From Bacteroidales bacterium UBA1182 (GTDB lineage Bacteria; Bacteroidota; Bacteroidia; Bacteroidales; Bacteroidaceae): 39,370 nucleotides of DNA. Under the pieces are notes generated by a model, which saw nothing but the letters and a program-made list of their open reading frames with translations, had not been told where the DNA came from and did not search any database. This document shows, piece by piece, positions 32,623 through 39,370 of the stretch (its first letter is position 1; each line of letters begins with the position of its first letter). A program made the position numbers and the translations under genes. Location of the stretch: contig DBYQ01000054.1 in NCBI GenBank assembly GCA_002310015.1, positions 13,584 to 52,953 of the forward strand. The letters are read 5' to 3'.

Positions 32623-33089
32623 TTATCCCTGACTCCCTGCTCCAAAAGTGTGACACCCTGTTCCTTGACCGTGACGGGGTTGTGAACGTATGGCTTCCGG
32701 GTGATTATGTCAAGAGCTGGCAGGAGTTCCGTTTCAATCCTGGATTTCTCGATTTCATCGGCAGATATTCAGCGTCATTCAAGCATATATTCATAGTTAC
32801 AAACCAGCGCGGTGTAGGCAAGGGGCTGATGACTATGGCACAGCTTGAGGATATCCATTCACGTATGCTTAAGGCAATTACTGATGCAGGCGGCAGAATA
32901 GACCGCATCTATCTCTGTACGTCTGTAGAAGATAGTGATCCTATGCGCAAGCCCAATACGGGAATGGCTCAGCAGGCCATGAAAGAGTATCCGGATATAA
33001 GTATGGAGCGCTCACTTATGATAGGCGACCAGCCTTCAGACCGCCAGTTTGCCGAAAACTGCGGGATGGATTTCCTGCTCTGGGAGTGA
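32619..33089 (+). CDS. gmhB: D-glycero-D-manno-heptose 1,7-bisphosphate 7-phosphatase (HAD family)
   Basis: A 156-residue HAD-IIIA phosphatase that removes the 7-phosphate of heptose 1,7-bisphosphate. The nucleophile motif is FLDRDGVVN with D17 and D19, motif II is VTNQRGVGKG, and the later motifs are RKPNTGM and GDQPSD. Usual GmhB proteins (about 190 residues) have a zinc loop with several Cys and a His between motif II and RKP. Here that stretch reads LCTSVEDSDPMRKP with a single Cys, so the zinc site appears absent. Its start overlaps hddC by four bases. The stop is only one base from the convergent glycosyltransferase stop. Confidence 0.88.
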   Translation: MIIPDSLLQKCDTLFLDRDGVVNVWLPGDYVKSWQEFRFNPGFLDFIGRYSASFKHIFIVTNQRGVGKGLMTMAQLEDIHSRMLKAITDAGGRIDRIYLCTSVEDSDPMRKPNTGMAQQAMKEYPDISMERSLMIGDQPSDRQFAENCGMDFLLWE

Positions 33090-33090
33090 T

Positions 33091-34215
33091 TTATTCAGCC
33101 GCTTTTTTTACAGACCTTGTCATATTTGACCAGGCGTACTGTTTTTTCTCGGAGAGTATTCCCTCAGTAAACTGGTCCTGACGGCTGTTCTCAAAGAAAT
33201 CCACCAGCGCATCGGCTATTTGGGCAGAGTCGGGCTCAACTACATAACCCACTTTACCGTTAGGGACAATCTCTGCCAGACCTCCAACGTTGGTAACCAA
33301 CATGGGTTTCTCAAAATGATAAGCTATCTGGGTCACTCCGCTCTGAGTAGCTGATTTATATGGCTGGACAATAATGTCGGCTGCTCCGAAATAGTAACGT
33401 ACCTCACTGTCAGGAACAAAATCACTCTTCCATACAACCATTCCCTCAAGTCCAAGTTCTTTCTCCATCTCATAGTATTTCTCCGAGCCGCTGTAGAATT
33501 CACCCGCTACAATCAGTTTCACGTTCATCTTGCGGAAACGGCTGTCAGCATATGCCTTGAGCATCAGGTCCAGGCCCTTGTAGTCACGAATCAATCCAAA
33601 GAAGAGCATATATCGCTGGTCCGGGTCCAGCCCAAGGAACTTGAGAGCCTCCTCACGTGAGGCTTTTGCTCCAAAGTTGTCATACAGCGGATGACGGCAG
33701 AACACTCTGGACTTAACGGTATCAAACTGATTGAGATCCTCCAGGACAGAATCAGACATAGCTACAAAACCATCTACCGAACGTGTGAAATAACGGCCGA
33801 AGAGACGATCGCCCGGGCGGTGCTCATGCGGGATTATATTGTCAAGGATTGAAACCACTTTAGTCTTGCCGCCACGCTTTACTATGCGTGCCACACGTCC
33901 CAGGCAGGGAGCCATGAACGGCAGCCAGAACTTTATAACAAGAATATCGGGATGCAATGCCCTGATGGCACGACCGGTCTTGCCCCAGCTTAACGGATTT
34001 ATGGAGTTCAGACTGCGCACAATCTTAAGTTTAGAGGGCGCAGGTTCAGTTGAGTATTGTGTCTTGCCCGGAAACAGGAATGAGGGATACTGCAGAGTGA
34101 ATGTATATATGGTTACTTCATCACCTTCTGTAGCAAATTCATGCGCCAGACGCTCATTATAGACTGCCAGTCCGCCACGGTATGGCCATGCTGTGCCAAG
34201 TATTACTATCTTCAT
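33091..34215 (-). CDS. GT4-family glycosyltransferase
   Basis: A 374-residue GT-B enzyme of the group 1 (GT4) family. The N-terminal acceptor domain begins MKIVILGTAWPYRGGLAVYN, with a glycine pair typical of this class. The donor domain starts at YMLFFGLIRDYKGLDLML and contains ADIIVQPYKSATQSGVTQIA, followed by EKPMLVTNVGGLAEIV, corresponding to the E-x7-E region but with Gln in place of the first Glu. It is a single gene facing the gmhA-hddC-gmhB operon tail to tail. A heptose donor is possible from proximity only. Relatives of this protein, not always in sugar loci, are common in Bacteroidales. Confidence 0.85.
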   Translation of the reverse strand: MKIVILGTAWPYRGGLAVYNERLAHEFATEGDEVTIYTFTLQYPSFLFPGKTQYSTEPAPSKLKIVRSLNSINPLSWGKTGRAIRALHPDILVIKFWLPFMAPCLGRVARIVKRGGKTKVVSILDNIIPHEHRPGDRLFGRYFTRSVDGFVAMSDSVLEDLNQFDTVKSRVFCRHPLYDNFGAKASREEALKFLGLDPDQRYMLFFGLIRDYKGLDLMLKAYADSRFRKMNVKLIVAGEFYSGSEKYYEMEKELGLEGMVVWKSDFVPDSEVRYYFGAADIIVQPYKSATQSGVTQIAYHFEKPMLVTNVGGLAEIVPNGKVGYVVEPDSAQIADALVDFFENSRQDQFTEGILSEKKQYAWSNMTRSVKKAAE

Positions 34216-34232
34216 TTTTTGTTCTTTTGGTG

Positions 34233-34240
34233 CAAACGTA
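34233..34240 (-). promoter_or_regulatory. Possible -7 box for the GT4 gene
   Basis: On the minus strand TACGTTTG matches TAnnTTTG, 18 bases before the ATG at 34215. No good TTTG lies 19 bases further upstream; TTTTTG lies nearer. The match is therefore partial, and the leader would be very short. Confidence 0.35.
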
Positions 34241-34293
34241 ACAAAAAAAGTAACAAAAAGTTCATCGGGTTATGTGAATGGGGATAAAAATAG

Positions 34294-34301
34294 TACTTTC
34301 G
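34294..34301 (+). promoter_or_regulatory. Possible -7 box for the YfhO-family gene
   Basis: TACTTTCG resembles TAnnTTTG with one difference and lies 23 bases before the ATG at 34325. The -33 region (near TTATG at 34270) is a weak match. Confidence 0.32.
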
Positions 34302-34324
34302 CGATACAGAAACACAGTTGTTCT

Positions 34325-36790
34325 ATGGATAAGAAAAAAATAATCAAATATCTGCCTTATTTGGTAGCTTTGATAGTATTTGCGATTTTAGCATGCGTTT
34401 ATTGTGCTCCGGTCTTTGAGGGAAAGGAACTGTATGCCGGTGATAATATCCATTTTAAGGAGGCAGTAAGGGAATCTATAAAGTATCATGAGGATACCGG
34501 CAATTACACATGGTGGACAGGTTCAATGTTTTCCGGTATGCCGAATTATCAGATTGGCGGTGGTAATTTCAAGTCGAGCAATCTGATGACGCCTTTATTC
34601 AGGATTCTGCATCCTTCTCATAATACAAGACTTCCTCTTGTACTTATGCTTTATTTCTGCTGTTTCTTCATCTTATTGCGTTCTTTTAATATTGACCGAT
34701 GGCTTTCTATTGTAGGCGGTCTTGCCATAGGATTCTCCTCATATTTCTTTATAATTGAACCGGCAGGACATCATACTAAAGCATGGTCTATAGCGTTGAT
34801 GTCGGTGGTTGTAGCAGGATTCATTTTTATATTCCATCAGAAAAAGTATGGCCTTGGAGCATCACTCACTATGATTTTCATGACTATGGGGTTCTATCCT
34901 CATCCGCAGATGGCCTATTATATTTTTATGTTCATTGGAGTTCTGTATCTGTCAGAACTATATATGCATATAAAGGAGAAACGGTATAAAGACCTGATAT
35001 TAGGTTCTGTCATATTTCTGTTTTCTATACTTATCGGAATGGGAACGGGCTGTTCCAGAGTATTTGTCAACAATGAATATGTAAAAGAGACCATGCGTGG
35101 CGGACATTCTGATCTGGTATCTGACAATAACGTTGATGACCCTAAAGGTTTGAGTCTGGAATATGCCACAGCCTGGAGTTACGGTATTGATGAGTCTCTC
35201 ACATTTATGATTCCCGGATATATGGGAAATGCATCAGGATATGACGTGGGAACAGACTCTGAGTTATACCGCCAGCTTTCCGCAAATGGTTTATCCGCTT
35301 CAGGTGCCAGACAGTTTTGTAAGTCAGCTCCTACTTATTGGGGAGAGCAGCCTTTTACCTCAGGTCCTGTATATGCAGGTGCCGCCGTATGCTTCCTGTT
35401 CATTCTGGGATTATTGCTTGTAAAGGGTCCGTATAAATGGGCATTGCTTATTTGTACGGTCTTATCATTTATGTTGTCATGGGGTAAAAACATGATGTGG
35501 TTTACAGAACTATTTTACAATTGGTTCCCCATGTACAGCAAGTTCCGAACGGTTTCATCCATTCTGATTGTTGCTGAGATAACGGTTCCACTACTTGGTT
35601 TTATGGCTATAAAACAGATAATGGATGGAGAGATTCAGCGCAGGGAACTAAACCGCAGTATTTATATTTCGGCAGGAGTTACTGGCGGTATATGTCTGTT
35701 CCTGGCTTTGTTTGGTGGGGCTTTGTTATCATTTACATCTTCATATGACTCCTCTTTGCTGACACAATTCCATGATGCGGGAGCTGATTGGATTTATCCT
35801 TTAATTATAGATGAGCGTGCATCAATTTTGCGGAGTGACTCTTTCCGTTCGTTGTTGTTTATCGTTTTGACTGCAGGTACAATATGGCTGTTTGCCAATA
35901 AAAGGATCAAAAAAGTGTGGCTGATAGCCATACTAGGAGTAATAGTAGTTACTGATATGTGGCCTATTGACAAGCGCTTCTTCAATGAGGACAATTTTGT
36001 ATCACCCAAGCAGTTCCAGAATAGCTTTGCTATGCAACCTTATGAGAAAGCGATATTGGCTGATGATGATCCGCATTTCAGAGTATTCAATCTGACAACC
36101 AACACATTCAATGATTCACGTACATCATATTATCTGAAATCGATTGGTGGTTATAGCGCGGCTAAACTTCGTCGTTATCAGGATATAATTGATGTTTATC
36201 TTTCAAAAGTTAATCTTGATATCGTGAGCATGCTTAACGGCAAATACATCATTACAACTGATAAAGACGGAAAAGCAACTCCAATGCGTAATCCGGGTGC
36301 CATGGGTAATGCGTGGTTTGTATCTTCTGTTTCTCTTGCTGCCACTCCTCAAGATGAGTGTTCTGCTTTGGGTGATGTTGATCTTTCCAATACGATAGTT
36401 GTAGGTGATGATTACAAACAGTTTGTTGAAGGATTTAAATCTGCAGCCCCAGGCAGTTCCATAAAACTCACCAGTTATGCTCCTGATGTGCTCACATATA
36501 AGTCACAATCATCAGCTGATGGCACTGTTGTATTTTCAGAGATATTCTATCCTTACGGTTGGAAGGCATATATTGATGGAAAACCTGCAGATATCTTCCG
36601 TGCCAATTACCTGTTGCGTGCCATGAACATTCCGGCAGGAAACCATGAGATACGTATGGAGTTCAGACCAGACAGTGTAGCCAAGGGAGATGCAATATCA
36701 ATTGCGTGTGTCCTGATAATGTATGCTATCATTCTTGGGTTGATAGCAGGAACTCTAATAAAGAGAGGTCGTCAGCGTAAGTCAGCTTGA
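34325..36790 (+). CDS. YfhO-family polytopic membrane protein (GT-C-like)
   Basis: An 821-residue membrane protein with twelve or more hydrophobic segments and a soluble C-terminal portion, matching the YfhO family of Bacteroidota and Firmicutes. It starts with a basic tail and a membrane segment (KKKIIKYLPYLVALIVFAIL), then AGDNIHFKEAVRE and WWTGSMFSGMPNYQIGG, typical of the first periplasmic loop with its Asp. The family is thought to be GT-C-type transferases using lipid-linked sugars; YfhO in Bacillus modifies lipoteichoic acid. The acceptor here is unknown. An upstream in-frame ATG at 34193 would overlap the divergent GT4 gene and was rejected. The last 62 bases overlap the 3' end of ispD on the other strand. 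Confidence 0.85.
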   Translation: MDKKKIIKYLPYLVALIVFAILACVYCAPVFEGKELYAGDNIHFKEAVRESIKYHEDTGNYTWWTGSMFSGMPNYQIGGGNFKSSNLMTPLFRILHPSHNTRLPLVLMLYFCCFFILLRSFNIDRWLSIVGGLAIGFSSYFFIIEPAGHHTKAWSIALMSVVVAGFIFIFHQKKYGLGASLTMIFMTMGFYPHPQMAYYIFMFIGVLYLSELYMHIKEKRYKDLILGSVIFLFSILIGMGTGCSRVFVNNEYVKETMRGGHSDLVSDNNVDDPKGLSLEYATAWSYGIDESLTFMIPGYMGNASGYDVGTDSELYRQLSANGLSASGARQFCKSAPTYWGEQPFTSGPVYAGAAVCFLFILGLLLVKGPYKWALLICTVLSFMLSWGKNMMWFTELFYNWFPMYSKFRTVSSILIVAEITVPLLGFMAIKQIMDGEIQRRELNRSIYISAGVTGGICLFLALFGGALLSFTSSYDSSLLTQFHDAGADWIYPLIIDERASILRSDSFRSLLFIVLTAGTIWLFANKRIKKVWLIAILGVIVVTDMWPIDKRFFNEDNFVSPKQFQNSFAMQPYEKAILADDDPHFRVFNLTTNTFNDSRTSYYLKSIGGYSAAKLRRYQDIIDVYLSKVNLDIVSMLNGKYIITTDKDGKATPMRNPGAMGNAWFVSSVSLAATPQDECSALGDVDLSNTIVVGDDYKQFVEGFKSAAPGSSIKLTSYAPDVLTYKSQSSADGTVVFSEIFYPYGWKAYIDGKPADIFRANYLLRAMNIPAGNHEIRMEFRPDSVAKGDAISIACVLIMYAIILGLIAGTLIKRGRQRKSA

Positions 36791-37430
36791 TATTCCTTTC
36801 GCTTCCGTGTACAATGCCTACCTTCTCTTCCGGAAGGTAGCGCAGTACCGTGCCGCAGTCATCGGTGGCTGTAAATTGTGGGTCCTTGAGTGCAATCTCA
36901 TAGGCTTGTTCTATCGTCTTCTGGCGGAATCCCTGTGGAGTCTGCATGCGCCACAGAAGACTACGGTCCTGGATAGAAGTCATGTATGTGCCCTCTTTAT
37001 TACATTGCACAATAGTATCTACGGCAGGAACAGCTACATCCACAGCATTATATGTCTCCATGGCTTTGAGAGCATCGGTGATGATACGTTCTGATACCAG
37101 CGGACGGGCTGCATCATGAAACAGCATAACTGTATCAGGCATGCTGCTAAAGTGGCTTACTGCAGCCAGGCTGGAGTCAAAACGCTCCTTTCCACCGGCC
37201 AATACGGCAGTCACCTTGGTCCAGTTGTTTGCTTTAACAAGCCCCTGAACCTTATCAATGAATTCTGTTGCTGTCACTATTACCACCTGGTCTATTCCGG
37301 GATGGTTATGGAAAGTCTGCACAGAGTGTTCTAAAACAGCCTTTCCACCCAAAGGCAGGAACTGCTTAGGGGTGGAAAGGCCGGTTCTTGAACCGGAGCC
37401 TGCTGCCAGTATTACAGCTACGGTCTCCAT
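36729..37430 (-). CDS. ispD: 2-C-methyl-D-erythritol 4-phosphate cytidylyltransferase
   Basis: A 233-residue IspD/TarI-type cytidylyltransferase. The CTP-binding loop is VILAAGSGSRTG followed by PKQFLPLGG, and further motifs are FHDAARPLV, QTPQGF, TDDCGTVL and NIKLTYADD. In the MEP pathway it forms CDP-methylerythritol for isoprenoids, including the undecaprenyl carrier. The loop has Thr where IspD usually has Met (SRMG). Ribitol 5-phosphate cytidylyltransferases (TarI) share the fold, so that activity is an alternative. No TarJ-like reductase is present, which favours IspD. It sits 11 bases after metG. Its 3' end overlaps the YfhO-family gene tail by 62 bases. Confidence 0.82.
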   Translation of the reverse strand: METVAVILAAGSGSRTGLSTPKQFLPLGGKAVLEHSVQTFHNHPGIDQVVIVTATEFIDKVQGLVKANNWTKVTAVLAGGKERFDSSLAAVSHFSSMPDTVMLFHDAARPLVSERIITDALKAMETYNAVDVAVPAVDTIVQCNKEGTYMTSIQDRSLLWRMQTPQGFRQKTIEQAYEIALKDPQFTATDDCGTVLRYLPEEKVGIVHGSERNIKLTYADDLSLLEFLLSTQE

Positions 37431-37441
37431 ATCTTATTGTT

Positions 37442-39370
37442 TCAGCAAACTTCGCTACCTGGTTTTACGGGGCGCTGTACTGTAGTTACAGCCAGTGTGC
37501 CGTCTGCGTCAAGGGCGCTCAGAATCATGCCCTGGCTCTCACGGCCCAGAATCTTGCGCGGTGCAAGGTTGGCAATGAAGCATACCTGCTTACCTACCAG
37601 ATCCTCAGGATTGTAGTAGTTTGCAATACCGGAGAGGATGGTGCGGCCACCAAGTCCGTCATCAATCTTGAACTGGAGCAGCTTGTCAGACTTGGGCACC
37701 TTGATGCACTCAAGCACTGTACCTACGCGGATATCCAGCTTCTCAAACTCGGGGAACTGGATGTTCTCCTTTATGGGCTTGGCGGGCTGAGCGGCTGCGG
37801 CAGCCTTCTCATTCTCCTCCTTGCGCTTGAGCAGTTTCTGGATCTGTGCCTCGATGGCATCATCCTCAATCTTTTCAAACAATAGTTCGGGCTTGTTCAG
37901 CTTGTGACCGGCGGGCAGCAGGTCAATTGCACCCAGGCGGTCCCACTGGGCACCCTCCAGTGCAATCATGCCGCGCAGTTTCTCGCTTGAGAACGGCAGG
38001 AACGGCTCAAATGCTATGGCCAGGTTGGCAACCAGCTGTAGAGATATGTTGAGGATGGTCTCAACCCTCTTCATATCTGTCTTGGCAAGTTTCCAAGGTT
38101 CGGTATCGGCCAGATACTTGTTACCTATACGGGCCAGGTTCATGGCCTCCTTCTGTGCCTCGCGGAACTTGAAGTTGTCAAGCAGAGACTCAAGCTGCTG
38201 CTTTACGTCGGCAAACTCCTTAAGGGTCTCGCGGTCATAGTCAGTCAACTCGCCGCACTGCGGAACCACTCCGTCAAAGTATTTCTGTGTCAGAACCAGG
38301 GCACGGTTCACGAAGTTACCGTAGATTGCAACCAGCTCGTTGTTGTTGCGTGCCTGGAAATCCTTCCAGGTAAAGTTGTTGTCCTTGGTCTCAGGGGCAT
38401 TGGCGGTAAGTACGTAACGCATTACGTCGGCCTTGCCGGGGAAATCTTCCAGATACTCATGTACCCAAACGGCCCAGTTGCGTGAGGTGGATATCTTGTC
38501 ATCCTCCAGGTTCAGGAACTCGTTGCTGGGCACGTTGTCGGGAAGTATGAATGAACCCTCAGCCTTAAGCATGGCGGGGAATACTATGCAGTGGAACACT
38601 ATGTTGTCCTTGCCGATAAAGTGAATCAGACGGGTTTCAGGGTCTTTCCACCAGGTCTCCCAGCTGCCGCGCTCGGGGTGAGCATCGCAGAACTCCTTGG
38701 TGTTGCTTATGTAACCTATGGGAGCGTCAAACCATACGTAGAGCACCTTGCCCTCGGCTCCCTCAACGGGAACGGGGATACCCCAGTCAAGGTCACGACT
38801 CACGGCACGGGGCTGCAGACCCATGTCGAGCCAGCTCTTGCACTGACCGTATACGTTGGGACGCCACTCCTTGTGCTCCTGCAGAATCCATTTCTCAAGC
38901 CACTCCTGATACTGCTCCAAGGGCAGATACCAGTGTGTGGTCTCCTTCATCACGGGCTTGCTGCCGCTCACTGTACTTATCGGATTGATAAGTTCAGTGG
39001 GTGATAGTGAGGTACCGCACTTCTCGCATTGGTCACCGTATGCATGGTCGTAGTGGCAGTGAGGGCACTCGCCGGTAATATATCGGTCGGCTAGGAACAT
39101 GTGGGCCTCCTCATCGTAGTACTGCTCACTTGTCTTCTGGATAAACTTGCCGGTATCATAAAGTTTACGGAAAAAGTCCGATGCCACCTTATGATGTACA
39201 GGGGAACTGGTACGTCCGTAGATATCGTAAGATATACCCATACCCTTGAAGGTATCCTTCATCTGATAGTGGTAGCGGTCAATGATCTCCTTTGGGGTTA
39301 CGCCCTCTTTCTTGGCGCGGATGGTGATGGGCACTCCGTGCTCGTCGCTGCCTCCAATGAACATCACGTC
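37442..39370 (-). CDS. metG: Methionyl-tRNA synthetase, 5' end beyond the window
   Basis: About 643 residues of MetG are visible; the reading frame runs off the right edge and lacks the N-terminus with the HIGH motif. Present are the zinc knuckles (CPHC and CEKC), LYVWFDAPIGYI, and KISTSR in place of KMSKS. The anticodon-binding domain and, after an Ala/Lys-rich linker (EENEKAAAAAQPAKP), a tRNA-binding EMAPII-like domain (FEKLDIRVGTVLECIKV) complete the protein. The enzyme charges tRNA-Met, and the C-terminal domain helps dimerise or bind tRNA. It is followed 11 bases later by ispD on the same strand. Confidence 0.96.
   Translation of the reverse strand, partial: DVMFIGGSDEHGVPITIRAKKEGVTPKEIIDRYHYQMKDTFKGMGISYDIYGRTSSPVHHKVASDFFRKLYDTGKFIQKTSEQYYDEEAHMFLADRYITGECPHCHYDHAYGDQCEKCGTSLSPTELINPISTVSGSKPVMKETTHWYLPLEQYQEWLEKWILQEHKEWRPNVYGQCKSWLDMGLQPRAVSRDLDWGIPVPVEGAEGKVLYVWFDAPIGYISNTKEFCDAHPERGSWETWWKDPETRLIHFIGKDNIVFHCIVFPAMLKAEGSFILPDNVPSNEFLNLEDDKISTSRNWAVWVHEYLEDFPGKADVMRYVLTANAPETKDNNFTWKDFQARNNNELVAIYGNFVNRALVLTQKYFDGVVPQCGELTDYDRETLKEFADVKQQLESLLDNFKFREAQKEAMNLARIGNKYLADTEPWKLAKTDMKRVETILNISLQLVANLAIAFEPFLPFSSEKLRGMIALEGAQWDRLGAIDLLPAGHKLNKPELLFEKIEDDAIEAQIQKLLKRKEENEKAAAAAQPAKPIKENIQFPEFEKLDIRVGTVLECIKVPKSDKLLQFKIDDGLGGRTILSGIANYYNPEDLVGKQVCFIANLAPRKILGRESQGMILSALDADGTLAVTTVQRPVKPGSEVC

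Noticed and set aside
36729..37430. Reading ispD as a ribitol-5-phosphate cytidylyltransferase of a CDP-ribitol pathway feeding the glycan transferases.
   Set aside because: No TarJ-like reductase is present and all IspD motifs are intact apart from one Met-to-Thr change; the gene sits next to metG, not in the glycan block. Kept only as an alternative.

Overview
The window is a stretch of chromosome from a member of the Bacteroidota, most likely order Bacteroidales. This rests on three things: promoter-like sites of the Bacteroides type (TTTG or TTGC, about 19 bases, then TAnnTTTG); the lineage-typical order ftsX - DUF3098 - uppP - truB - queA - folK; and the family mix (YfhO, PIF1-like helicase with an HRDC end, M49 lipoprotein peptidase). 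No rRNA, tRNA, CRISPR array, integrase or transposase was seen. Genes are packed tightly. The longest gaps lie before the ABC operon (26686-26897), between miaB and the methyltransferase gene (21334-21510), before rnr (28974-29124) and before the CoA-transferase (22840-22990); no gap reaches 300 bases.

Left part (1-21.4 kb, all minus strand). From about 21.4 kb downward the genes run in one direction with junctions of at most about 50 bases. First come a methyltransferase, ftsX, a DUF3098 protein, uppP, truB, queA, folK and a 41-residue protein. Next is a surface-glycan block: a 669-residue protein joining two nucleotidyltransferase domains to PEP mutase, phosphonopyruvate decarboxylase, an iron-type alcohol dehydrogenase, a CDP-glycerol-glycerophosphotransferase-like protein, a Wzx-type flippase, two tandem family-2 glycosyltransferases, a LicD-like protein, a CgeB-like and a GT4-like glycosyltransferase, and a heptose-7-phosphate kinase. 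A DMT transporter and a DPP III-like lipoprotein end the run.

Middle (21.5-31.3 kb): miaB (minus), an acetyl-CoA hydrolase/transferase family enzyme (plus), a PIF1-like helicase (minus), then an ABC ATPase/permease/GntR operon (plus) with a candidate palindromic operator at its start, a 40-bp perfect inverted repeat, and RNase R.

Right part (31.3-39.4 kb): gmhA-hddC-gmhB (plus), a GT4 glycosyltransferase (minus), a large YfhO-family membrane protein (plus), ispD (minus) and a 5'-truncated metG (minus).

Main inference: the glycan block makes a phosphonate, predicted to be 2-hydroxyethylphosphonate because an alcohol dehydrogenase is present and no aminotransferase is seen. It would be activated with a nucleotide by the domains fused to PEP mutase and attached to a surface glycan by the LicD-like or TagF-like transferase. 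The window also encodes a full set for GDP-D-glycero-alpha-D-manno-heptose (GmhA, HddA, GmhB, HddC), split between two loci about 27 kb apart, so heptose may be part of the same glycan. No Wzy polymerase, chain-length regulator or initiating sugar-phosphate transferase was recognised here.
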